Source of the DNA: Agrypnia vestita | Taxonomy: Eukaryota; Arthropoda; Insecta; Trichoptera; Phryganeidae | Reading direction: 5' to 3' | Length of the DNA: 64,000 nt | Assembly (NCBI GenBank): GCA_016648135.1 | Contig: JADDOH010000474.1 | Location: forward strand, 62,001-126,000 | Shown: piece after piece, positions 31,186-41,239 of the stretch | How positions within the stretch are numbered: position 1 is the stretch's first letter | Layout of the letters: the number at the start of each line of letters is the position of its first letter | Translations under genes and position numbers: made by a program | Notes under the pieces: model-generated | What the model was told of the DNA's origin: nothing | The model's input: the letters and a program-made list of their open reading frames with translations, nothing else | Database searches by the model: none

Positions 31186-31680
31186 ATTTTCTTCTACCTA
31201 AGGAAATTTTCAAGAAATTAATGTGCTACGATTATCTGGGAAACAATTATGTGTAGGTTTCTTGACACATAATTTCCAAAAATTTGTCTGTTTTGAAATA
31301 TAATTTATGATTAACGTAATATTAAATATGAATAACCATAACGCATTACTTAACTTTTTTTAATTCACTTTTTTTCTACCTAAGGAAATTTTCAAGAAAT
31401 TAATGTTATACGGTTATCTGGGAAACAATTATGTGTAGTTTCTTCTTCAAATGTAGCAAATTTATTTTGTGGTAACATAATTATAATTGATATATAACTT
31501 TGTTTAAACCACTTATTTATTGAAAAAAATCAACATGTTTCGAAGCCAATGTTGATTTTTTCAATAAATAAATGGTTTAAACAAAGTTAATTTATATCAA
31601 TTATAATTATGTGTAGGTTTCTTATCACGTAATTCCCGAAAATTTGTCAGTTTTGAAATATAATTTATGATTTACAGAAT
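31185..31680. repeat. Local duplication interrupted by a palindromic insert
   Basis: 31186-31320 and the pair 31365-31444 plus 31605-31680 are two copies of the same sequence (ctacctaaggaaattttcaa ... tttgaaatataatttatgat). The second copy is split by about 160 bp (31445-31604), flanked by aattatgtgtagtttctt (31427-31444) and aattatgtgtaggtttctt (31605-31623), a probable 18-19 bp target duplication. The first copy shows the uninterrupted site at 31245-31263. Confidence 0.75.
31478..31612. repeat. Long palindrome of collapsed family H1
   Basis: Arms of about 60 bp (ataattataattgatatata ... tttattgaaaaaaatcaaca and its near-perfect complement) surround a 12-nt loop, gtttcgaagcca. The sequence is family H1 (aacatgtttcgaagcc) with the catalytic region reduced to the loop. 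The flank cttcaaatgtagcaaattta also borders the palindrome at 39.2 kb. Confidence 0.8.
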
Positions 31681-31869
31681 ATAAAATTTGAGTTTAATTA
31701 AATTTGAATCAATACTTTGAGAGCTAAACGGTAACTTATTGAATGAAGGTCAAATTACGTGGATTTTACACCGGGTGGATTTCTCATAAATCCGTAAAAA
31801 AAAAATTCACCTTCTTTTATTTGCTCACGAAAAATGTGTAAAAAATACGATGTAAAAGGGTGATTCAAA

Positions 31870-32300
31870 ACAACTCGCAACGCATCAAATATGTATCTCG
31901 TACAAGCCATCACTAACGATTCCGCCTAACCGAAATCCACGACGTTTTGCGATCAGGACGACAGAATCTGCGACGTTTCGCTTTAAAGTACAGCGATCGT
32001 CGTTCTCCCTCGCACGCTAGCCTAGCAGCGTGCGATTTAACACGTCGGAGAGAAAGTGAGAAATATAACGGTCCTTTATGACAATGGATGAGCGGAGAGA
32101 CAGTGGGAATATCCCTCCGTATAGAGATGCAAGCACCGGCGGGCACCCCTGTCGCAACATGCGCTCCCGGTAAGTAGCGAGCAATAAATATGTCTACCAG
32201 GGAAGCATACGGGACTGTGGATGAGAGAGTGGATATGTTTTTATCATCAGAGTGGTGCACCGACTGCTTCCAGCGAGATGTAACGTCTGGATGAGTGAAA
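31870..32300. other. GC-richer block with a 115-codon minus frame
   Basis: The minus frame 31913-32260 is rich in arginine, serine and histidine and shows no recognised domain. The block differs in base composition from its surroundings. Not accepted as a gene; it could be part of an old repeat or an unrecognised exon. Confidence 0.25.
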
Positions 32301-32756
32301 GCAGAAAAGGAATAATTATTCTGTTTTCTATCTGAGAATTTTTCGCAGACACGGAAAAAACTGCAGAGAAAATAGCATCACAGATTATTCGACAACTATT
32401 TAAAATACCTTAGAGTTTTCGTGAATGCTTAATGATTGCAGAATTTCTTAAACTTATTGAGGCAAGGTTTCTCAATATCTTGAGACAAGCAAAAAAAAAT
32501 AGATGTCTCATTAGTGACATCTGTGGTCATTTAGGGGACAGAAAAACCTTTGGTTGCCGGCCGCGCTGAGTATTGTTGAAACACATATACGAAACATGCC
32601 GTATAATTACCATATGAGAATAACTGCCATAGAACAGGTTTTTACCTAGTGTGGCAGTTATTAGTATCTTGTATTAACTAATGTAAATGTAAATAAACAA
32701 TAAATAAATAAAAAAATTAAAAATTAAAAAAAAAAAAAAATTAAATATATACAACT

Positions 32757-32935
32757 TCCAAAATTAAGTAGACATGGTATTCTATCATGGGTGGAAATGG
32801 CGAACGCTACATTGTGTTAAGTGATCACTTAAGCCAGACGTACGATAGGTCGTAAGCCCTATGTACACCCAAAGACTTCTTTACCTACTTTCCCATAAAA
32901 ATATAATTTCGTCTCTGTGAGACATCTCTGTTATT
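32757..32935 (-). repeat. Dispersed repeat family S, copy 4
   Basis: The plus strand shows the complement of the family: ggtattctatcatgggtgga, taagtgatcacttaagccag and ctttacctactttcccataa, ending ttcgtctctgtgagacatct. Same order, inverted, as 54655-54815. Confidence 0.7.
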
Positions 32936-33229
32936 ATGTTGAATGATCTTGAGACAAATTAAAAATATTTTTTGTAGGTACCTCCCTTTTTGTGTGGGAA
33001 GCAACCAATCGGAAAGTACATTCGTAGTAAACGAATAGATGACCTAGAGATCTGATTTCTTATCTTTGCCTATATGATTATGTTTAACGGAAAAGTAATT
33101 TATACAGCTAGTTTTTAAATATTAATGTTATCATTTTGTTGATTGATACGAAAATCCTATTTACTTTTTAAAAAAAGCAAATATTTACTGTAGACATAGT
33201 TCCTTCCACCAAAAGATAAATTATTTATA

Positions 33230-33415
33230 TAATTGATAAAAATAAACTTATTTTTCACCACTTTTGTAATGAAAAAGATCAACATGTTTCAGAGCCTAAT
33301 TGTATCCTGATAAAAGGGCCATGGGCTCTGAAACATGCTGATATTTTTCAATACAAAAGTGGTGAAACCTAAGTTTATTTTTATTAATTATATTAATAAT
33401 GTGACCACAAAAGTA
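33230..33415 (+). repeat. Hammerhead repeat family H1, inverted pair
   Basis: The left arm (33232-33300, minus sense: aacttatttttcaccactttt ... aacatgtttcagagcc) and right arm (33320-33400, ggctctgaaacatgctgata ... aagtggtgaaac) face each other around cctgataaaagggccatg. The right arm holds a degenerate hammerhead core (CUGAUAA instead of CUGAUGA; GAAA intact; 33302-33345). Confidence 0.65.
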
Positions 33416-33879
33416 TTTTGCTGTTTTTAAAGGAGATAAATTATTTATTTGTGTTTCATTTACATTAATTTTTTGATGTCTGACGTTAACTATAATTAAT
33501 ATCTATAATATATATATAGCAATAGATATAATATGTAAATAAACATGTTTAAACCGCATTAATTGTTAGCCGCCTTATCTTTATTGTCATTAATTATCAG
33601 TCATTTTATGTCCATGTGTATAGTCTACCTTACTATAATAGATGGTAATACTGTCATGCACTTGTCATTTATTATAACTGCAAATAAATAATTATATATT
33701 ATTTTAAACATATGTAAAATCACCGTTAGAATTTATCCATATACTTATACACCTATATGCATTTTGATTTACTTAATTTTACTGTATGTATCTTAGAAGA
33801 TCCATTAAAATACGTCAGATAGTGCCAAATCCCAGAAAAATATTTATTATTCTTTGAAGAAAAGGCATTGAACTCTCTG

Positions 33880-34030
33880 TTCTTCTTCATGCTTCTTCTC
33901 TCCACCGCTGGATATAGGTCTCTCCCAACCTCTTCCACTAGTCCCTGTCTTGACCTCTCAGTATACAGGGGGCACCAGCAATAGATATAATTTTGTCGGT
34001 CCATCTCTTTGGTGGCCTTCCTTCATTCGT
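33880..34030 (-). pseudogene. RTE-type LINE 3' remnant
   Basis: On the minus strand, gaaggaaggccaccaaagag then atggaccgacaaaattatat translates across frames as G-R-P-P-K-R-W-T-D-like and later R-D-L-Y-P-A-V-E-R-R, matching the tail of the RTE fragment at 10.4 kb in order. It ends gaagaagcatgaagaagaa, the typical tail. Decayed, with no complete frame. Confidence 0.55.
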
Positions 34031-34104
34031 TTTATTAAAAAAATATTGAATTTATTATTGTATGTATCTATTTTGTAATATATCTACTTCTTTTTTTTTT
34101 TATT

Positions 34105-34460
34105 AATTACACCAACATGTTTCAGAAAAACCTTTCCATAGTCTTTCTTTCGTTTATTTGTCCATTTGAGGCGGCCATCAGGTTTCTTGTGTTAATTAAT
34201 AATTATAATCTATTATTTCATCGAGAAATTGTAAATATTCCAGTGTCACAAATCTTTGTTAATGTGATTAATACAATTATTTATATAATTAATAAAAATG
34301 TACTTTGTTTTCACAACTCATTTGTTGAAAATGTCAACATTTTTCGGGCCAATGGTCCATTCGTCAGGATACAGTGTATACTAACAAATTAAAAATCGAA
34401 GGATAGACAAGTTTGTGGTGAAAATAAAATTTACTTTTATTTATTATATTAATAATGTCA
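34105..34460 (-). repeat. Hammerhead repeat family H1, minus copy, with adjoining relative
   Basis: 34280-34460 carries the family in minus sense: cctgacgaatggaccattgg, cccgaaaaatgttgac and gagttgtgaaaacaaagt. A second, related terminus (caccaacatgtttcagaaaa at 34110-34130) precedes it. The latter type recurs at 35890 (cacctacatgtttcggaaaa) and seems to have seeded the palindrome at 36.0 kb. Confidence 0.6.
34331..34372 (-). ncRNA. Hammerhead ribozyme-like motif, family H1
   Basis: GUAUC-CUGACGA-(AUGGACC AUU GGCCC)-GAAA-AAUGUU-GACAU on the minus strand. CUGACGA fits the CUGANGA core (position 7 is free) and GAAA is intact. Stem I keeps two to three pairs (one mismatch), and stem III has lost its perfect palindrome. 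Probably weakly active or inactive. Confidence 0.5.
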
Positions 34461-34762
34461 TCACAAAGTAATCTTTCTCTATTGAAGACCATTATGTATT
34501 AATATTAATTCCTTTGATTCCATTAGTTTTAATATTAGTGGATTTTGTTTTATTTGTTCGTACGCATTTTCCCAACAGGATGGTAATTACCCTGATAGAT
34601 AGTACACCAAAGTTCACTGCAAAAACATTTTATAAAAATTAGAAAGATATTATGTTGACAAAATATATGGTGGAGTAAATTACAAATAAAGTAGTAAATA
34701 AAATTAAGAGTAATGTTAAAAATCAACTTAATATAAAAATATAGATGTATGCATATATAAAT

Positions 34763-35391
34763 TACTGATGCAACGAATACTACTTTCACGAATACGAATA
34801 TCAAACCTACTTTTCGGCAAATACGAATACGAATAATTCAACAAGGAAATAATTAATACAGCACTGTTCTTTTTTTACTAAGAGATTTAATAATTAAAAT
34901 TTACCACCGGCAAACTTTTGTTCAAAAAGCACAATATTTGTAACTTCTCAGGCATTAGACGATTTCTTTTATCCATTTGTTTGTACATTTCCAGCAGTCG
35001 AAAATAAATATTTCTTTTTTCACGGTTACGAGAGGCTATGTTATTAGCCTTAATTTGAAATTATTTTATAAGAGTAAACATCGGAAATAAAATTGAACGA
35101 ACAATATGTATTACAAAACAAAAATTACATGAAATGAGCACCTAACCTTATTAATAACCCAACGAAACTGGATGAAAGAACTCATCTTATACTGTAAAAC
35201 AAGTAGTAATTGACAACTTGAGAACTCAACAAATTCATTCATTTAAGTAATCCCCGATAAATACGTAGGTGTGTTCAGATACACGGTCCACAGCCAAACC
35301 GTAATATTCGTGATGATATTCGGCGATTACGAATATTCGGTAAATATCTACTATTCGGCGAGTACGAATATTCGTATTCGTTACATCACTA
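34763..35391. mobile_element. hAT-type MITE (629 bp)
   Basis: Ends TACTGATGCAACGAATAC and (complement) TAGTGATGTAACGAATAC are inverted repeats. The flanks ATATAAAT at 34755-34762 and ATATAAAT at 35392-35399 are a perfect 8-bp target duplication, as for hAT elements. Both subterminal regions are filled with acgaatacgaata / cgaatattcg words, likely transposase binding sites. The interior has no transposase frame. Confidence 0.85.
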
Positions 35392-35404
35392 ATATAAATA
35401 AATA

Positions 35405-35590
35405 TACATTATTCTTCTTCTTTGTGTGCCCTATCAGGTCGCCTAGAAGTTGGCGATAACTCTAGCGAAAGTCTCCGTATCCCGCGCTGCCCGGGATAGC
35501 TCCTCCACACTTCTGATACCGGTCCACTCGTAGGTTTCGCAGCTAAGACATCCGTCTCCTACCAGCCCACTTGGCGACCATGTTTAACGC
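35405..35590 (-). pseudogene. LINE C-terminal remnant
   Basis: The minus strand reads, across frames, M-V-A-K-W-A-G-R-R-R near the start, then S-V-E-E-L-S-R-A-A-R-D-T-E-T-F-A-R-like and L-L-G-D-L-I-G-H-T, ending ggcacacaaagaagaagaat. This is the tail of an RTE/Proto2-like element, frameshifted. It directly follows the hAT-type MITE. Confidence 0.5.
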
Positions 35591-35982
35591 ATTTTTTATT
35601 AGTTACATTTTTTTAATAAAGTTCCATGATTCTTAAAGCTGACTATAACCATATATTTTTTCAATAGATAGTTTCAATTAAATTTAATTCTGTATATCTT
35701 TCTAAATAATTCAACTAATTTGTTTCAAAAATACTTGTGTGTAGCCATAAATATATAAATTATTATTCTTATTCGTGAAACGGATATTTTCAATTCAAAC
35801 TCTAATTTATTTTTGTATGTATATTTAAACAACACGTTTACGGAAAAAAAATTATCTATTTTAAACTACTCACTTTTAATTAATTACACCTACATGTTTC
35901 GGAAAAACCAGGGTGTTTTATATATGTCAAAATATCAAAATGAATGATGTCTTTCGTTTTGGTTTTCTAAATTATTTAAAAT

Positions 35983-36091
35983 ATTATTGCTGAAGTTCTT
36001 GATTACAAAAAATTATTGACGATGGAAAGGAAAATCGGAAAAACCTTTCCATCGTCAATAATTTTTTGTAATCAAGAACTTCAGCAATAAT
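35983..36091. repeat. Perfect 48-bp palindrome with 13-nt spacer
   Basis: The left arm 35983-36030 (attattgctgaagttcttga ... gacgatggaaagg) and right arm 36044-36091 are exact complements. The spacer is aaaatcggaaaaa. The inner part (ggaaaaacctttccat) matches the Penelope-like terminus at 34125-34142. The arms predict a very stable hairpin if transcribed. Confidence 0.9.
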
Positions 36092-39000
36092 TAATCAAAT
36101 ATAAGTAGATTAAAACAAATAATAAAATTAATTTTTAAAATGTCAGTCTACAATGTTGCTCAACCGATTGAAAAAAAAATCTATTACATGGTTGATTTTC
36201 ACAAAACGTTCTATAATTATCGCTTGTCCGTAAGTACTCAAAACTTCATATTTAATTTTAAAAGATTTTTCTCACGTACAGACTTTAAAAAAATTTAGTC
36301 AGTTACGCATTCGTAGGATATTAAAAATATGTTATATGCGTCAGTTCAAATACCAATATTCAGCCATTAAATGCTTTGCTGGATATAGCATGTTCATCAA
36401 TAATCACTTTAGAAACGTTATAAGGTATAACTTTTGTATAACTCTTGTAGTCAGAGTATTCATTATACAAGTTTAAATAGGTCTCTGAACGTATCTGTTA
36501 ATTTTCAGTTAGCAATATCATTAATCTCAAAATAATAATGACCCTCGTTACAATGCCAATCAACTTTGTCATAATTTAATATTTTATCAAAAAGTATCAA
36601 TATAAAAATGTGTAAAAGGATGACGAGGATTTATAATCAAGACCAAGTCTTTAACGTGGAAAAATAATGATGATTCATGATATTATTTTTCGACAAAACA
36701 AAAAAGGATTCACCGAGCATCCTGACGGGCAACATCCCCCTAATGATGCATAAAATGAACATTTACAATCTTTGTTTGGCTCTCTCCTATTTTCGTTTTC
36801 CCCCTCCCCTTCGCCGTTCCGTTTAGCCCCATCTCAGGTTTTCCGGTAATGTCGATTTCCCGTCAATCGTTTTTTAAGTCACGTTTCCCGTAAGCGTCGT
36901 TTATTTTCTTTGCTTCGACTATTTCTCCCACTCCAGGTTTACTCCCCGCGCCGTGGAAGGTGCAGCCAGGACCGCTCCGAAGATTGGAGCCGAAGATTGC
37001 CGGCTCGTTTGATTTATTGACTTTTCCATAGGCGCCTTGTATCAGAAGCCCGGCTTTCATTTAGATAATCGATTCCTGGATTGTTGCTACTTACGGCACC
37101 CCGTACACAATTCTACTAGCTAGTTTTATTTATGAACTGAACTAACAGGGAAAATGTATTATAAGATGGTTTCGGCTTCACGGTACATCAAATTATCAAA
37201 TTTTTCTGCAACGATGCGGTTGTTTTTAGGTTTATATAATCTACATTCTTTAAGTATTTTGTCAACAGCAAGTGTCTGCAGTAGAACGGTAAAGTATTGT
37301 TTTGTATTTAATTTATTTCGGAACAGTTTTAAAGTACCTACCTACATACACATTTTTTAAATTACACAAAATATAAAAAATAATTTGTTAAAATTATTGT
37401 TTGTGGTAATACTTAAATTTGGAGCCTTCTATACAGTCTGATATAAGCCTGCTCTCTAAGGTTTTTTTACTACCTATAATATGTTGAATAATATAATTGC
37501 TATTGATTAAAAGTTACTTCGTACTTTAAAAGGTGTTCTGTTAATTAACCACGTTCTGGTACCAATCAATATTTATACCTATCAAATATCATAGATTTGA
37601 AAAAATGTTGCAGTGACGTATTAAAAACAAGAGTAAAAATTTTTGTACCTGATTACAAACTTGTTAATCTAGTTTTAAAATACTTGCTTAGTAAACATGC
37701 GGTCGGAGATTCAAAGATCTCTTTTCACCTTAGTTTGGAAAAGAAAACAAGTAAGTTATGACAAGATTGAAATTTTGTATACGTCTCTCAATATGTATTT
37801 TAAAAGGGCTATAATTCTTCTAGTATGTATTTTTATTCCCATTGGCTTCAAGATCGATTAAATATAAATATCTATATTATGGAAAAAACAAAATTATACA
37901 GGATTTTCTATTGGGCAGTAGTGAAATTCTCTTTTATTAAGGACAATAAATATACGTTGATCATGGAAAATAAGTAGGAGCTTTAATGAGAGAATGTTTA
38001 AGATTTAAAACAAAACATATCTGGCTTACTTGCATAGTTAGTGCAGTTACGAGTGGTTGCGACGCCAAACTTTGGCAATAAAGGTTGGTCCCACTAGTGG
38101 AAAACTAGTTAGTCCCAGTAAAGCATAAGTTTAACAAATGAACATACTTTGAAAATAATACAAATATTGCACGTTCGCAAGCATATATCAAGTAAAATGA
38201 GACATATAGAGTGCCTACTCTAGTCTGTGATCTCTTCTTAAAATTGCATTTTGTTTATAAAAATATTTAAAAACATATCATATTTCTTATATATCATGAT
38301 GGACCAAAATTTTTATAAAATATTATATATATTTTTCAAATAAGAAAACTTATGTTCTACATATTCTGCAAGAGAGAGTAAAATCGACTCTTGTATTTTT
38401 AAGAGTGTCTGTTGTTTAATTGTTCCAGAAATATTTCCTTTCCTGTAACTTATCTTTTCTCTCATTTTACCATAACAACTAGCTTTAACCCGTAAAAATG
38501 ACGTTCTTTTATTATATATATTTCGGCCGCCAGTTAAGGCTTTTAGAACAGACTATCTGGAGTAGCTTAGCGTCTTGATAATAGTGATGAAAATTAAGAT
38601 TACATTTTTTTTGCTTCTGATACCTCATTTTTATTTGAGCCATCTGGTAGCATTAGTGACGGAAACTGTTACATAGAGAATTATATAATTTTTTTAATGA
38701 TCAATACCAATGACAGATGCGATATAGTGATGGATGCACTATTTATGGAGTATTTTATTAAAAAAGCACCAATTCAATGTTTTTATTTTATTTAATTACT
38801 ATTTTAAAATTATATTCCTTTTGAAAACAGAATGAGATCAGAGATTGGATAGGAAGTTACGGACGAACATTCTAAATTGTTATTATTGAGGATTTTATAA
38901 TTACTATAATCTGATTTTTACGTACGTAGCATCGTGCACGATATGCTGTAATTCACAGGCTTAATCCGCATTATCGCTCCAACAAAATATTTTAAATGCT

Positions 39001-39120
39001 CAAAGAATATAATGGAGTCATTCACACTAAACTCCGGTCCCGGACCGATCGAGCTCCGATACAGAATATTTGACCGGAGCGGGATCGAACTTGTCCTGGC
39101 TTATAGATAGATTTCTTTCC
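36092..39120. other. Spacer, no recognised gene
   Basis: AT-rich, with a GC-richer block at 36720-37060 (a 65-codon minus frame without domain) and a small GC-rich palindromic patch at 39030-39100 (ggtcccggaccgatcgagct). No gene or repeat assigned. Confidence 0.4.
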
Positions 39121-39246
39121 AATTAATATAAATTAACTTTGTTTAAACCACTTATTTATTGAAAAAAATCAACATGTTTAAATGTTGAAACATGTTGATT
39201 TTTTTCAATAAATAAGTGGTTTAAACAAAGTTAATTTATATTAATT
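39121..39246. repeat. Perfect 59-bp palindrome of collapsed family H1
   Basis: The left arm 39121-39179 and right arm 39188-39246 are exact complements around aaatgttg. The arms read aattaatataaattaacttt ... gaaaaaaatcaacatgttt, the same sequence as the 31.5-kb palindrome. The following 39247-39290 (atgttaccacaaaataaatt) is the family flank, equal to the complement of 31445-31490. Confidence 0.9.
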
Positions 39247-39349
39247 ATAATTATGTTACCACAAAATAAATTTGCTACATTTGAAGAAGAAGATTTCTTT
39301 CCATTTAAAAAATACAATCGAATTAATATGAGTAAGCCGTGCGTACAAG

Positions 39350-39411
39350 GCATATTATTTCGTTGTGTTGGTGTTTATACCCGTAAACACCAACACAACG
39401 AAACAATATGC
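39350..39411. repeat. 28-bp near-perfect palindrome at LINE start
   Basis: Arms gcatattatttcgttgtgtt + ggtgttta and the complement (one mismatch) surround tacccg. It lies between the H1 palindrome and the R1-clade LINE, whose open frame (from 39253) runs through it. Confidence 0.8.
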
Positions 39412-39429
39412 GTAATTACGGAAGACAGG

Positions 39430-40160
39430 GGAACCGTCATGAGTGAGTTGCCTACAGGTACAGTAAAATTAACGTATGCTAAGGCTGCAGCAGTCAGCAG
39501 TACTGTTAAGGTAAACGGTGCGGCAAAGCTTGCGGGTCCTCCGCCAACGGTAGAGCTGTTTTATCCACCAAAGCCAGAGGGAGCTACTGCTGATTCAACA
39601 AAGAACACCGTAATGGAGACTTCAAATGCAATAAATGATGGTTACACTGCGTCAATTTCGAGGAGCAGGCGTACTCTTGGAAACATCGAATAATAAAAGA
39701 CTCGAGGGTGTAAAGTTGGCGAAAGCCCCACCGAAAGCCAAAGGATTACGAATTGGTAAACCCACTGGCCAACTGCCGCGAATCATTATTTATGATGTAC
39801 CACTCAATATCGAATAAACTGAAGCGGATGTCCTTCAAGAAATCTATAAGAGTAACATTGAGGAAAAACTAGATCTTACCAATGTGTATTTCTGCAAAGT
39901 GACAAAGAGGGTATCAATATTTGGCAGAAGAGATGGCCCCTCGGTCAATTGCATGTATACGGTGCAACCCTTGATCGGGACACTGCTGATTGATGCTGGC
40001 CTGTGCATCATAAGCTGGCACGCTAGCCGCATTCGAGACTCTGTTGGGGCCACTAGATGTTTTAAATGTCATTTTACGGACATTTGAGCAGGGGCTGATG
40101 TACCGACTAGTAGACACTGTGCAGAGAAAGGACATACGGATGAGTCTTGCCCCAATAAGA
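39430..40160 (+). pseudogene. R1-type ORF1 (gag-like), broken
   Basis: The frame 39253-39693 gives a proline/alanine-rich stretch (A-K-A-A-A-V-S-S, P-P-P-T-V-E-L). Another frame to 39817 ends P-R-I-I-I-Y-D-V-P, the start of the conserved gag core of R1-type ORF1. Further on, C-F-K-C (40058-40069) and, after a stop and shift, C-A-E-K-G-H-T-D-E-S-C (about 40117-40150) form a CX2C...CX4HX4C zinc-knuckle pattern for RNA binding. At least three frame changes or stops make it non-functional. Confidence 0.7.
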
Positions 40161-40280
40161 CTGCACTACCCAGTGTGCCACATGCGCACGTTTCAACAAG
40201 CCGGCAGATCACCAGACCGGTGAGCGTATCTTCCCAGCGTATTATAGCAGCGGTTAACTTAGCATTTAAGAAAACTAACT

Positions 40281-40908
40281 ATGCAAAGACGCCACGGTTG
40301 CACAGTCCTACAGATTAATTTGGGCAGATCGCGAGCTGGGTCTTTGGAATTAAAACAAGTAATACAGGAGTTAAACTCGCCCATCGCCCTGGCCCAGGAG
40401 CAGTACACCTGGCGCGGCAACTCTCCGAGTGTGGAGCCGCCACTTACGGTGCTCGAGGAGGGCACGGCGCTAGATGCAGGGATCTTGGCCGACTCTGCTC
40501 GCCTGAGGCCCTTGTACCTGACGTACCTGTTTGATGATTACCGAACATGTGTCTTCATAATCCTCGATGGCTTGGAACTTTTTCTAATATCTGTATATTT
40601 TAAATTTAATCAGAATGTCGAGCTACACATCCGGGGACTGTCCCATGTCCTTGAATGTGTAAACTATAAGCACGTCGTTGTGGGGGGGGGGGGATTGCAA
40701 TGCTTGTCCTCCCCTCTGGTGGAACCGTGACATAGTTGGGCTTAGTTACGAGCGCGGGAGGGCTATTGAGGATTTTATAGCCAGCAATGGTCTTAAAATT
40801 CTCAACATCCCTGGTTTCCCGACCCCTTTCTCTGGTCCTGCCGGGGAGAGTTGCGTCGACATCACCTTCTGTACTGACAATATGGTGGAGCTTGTCCAGG
40901 ACTGAAGG
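40281..40908 (+). pseudogene. R1-type LINE endonuclease domain, broken
   Basis: The frame from 40281 reads L-Q-I-N-L-G-R-S-R-A (residues 9-18), then A-Q-E-Q-Y-T-W-R-G (about 37-45), the E-P-Y-like position of AP endonucleases, here Q-E-Q. A 12-G run (40682-40693) causes a frameshift. The next frame continues G-D-C-N-A-C-P-P-L-W-W (cf. the GDFNA motif), R-G-R-A-I-E-D-F and C-V-D-I-T-F-C-T-D (cf. the S-(x)-D-I/L-T motif). These are the expected motifs of the target-nicking endonuclease, in the right order. Confidence 0.8.
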
Positions 40909-41239
40909 GTGCTGGATGGTGCGATGAAAGTGATGTCTAGTGGCTTTCAATATTGGAAAAAGTCCACCACAAATTCGGAGAACAGAACGTCATTTTCAGA
41001 TGAAAGATGAACTATGTAAGGTTTTCGAAAGAAGTGTGAATGAACCAACTCCTGTAGATGACTGTTTCGCAGTCGCTAGAAGTAGTGGTTAGGGCAGCGG
41101 ACTTATCTCTGAGGCAAACTCGGCCTAGCAGACCAACTAAAGCAGGTTGGTGGACCCGCGAATTAAATCGATTACGGTCAATATATCGAAGGGCATATCG
41201 TGGAATGAGCAACGTCTGATGCATAAACCTGAAACAGTG

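Noticed and set aside
31913..32260. 115-codon minus frame, Arg/Ser/His-rich
   Set aside because: No family resemblance; low-complexity composition. Kept only as an unassigned block.
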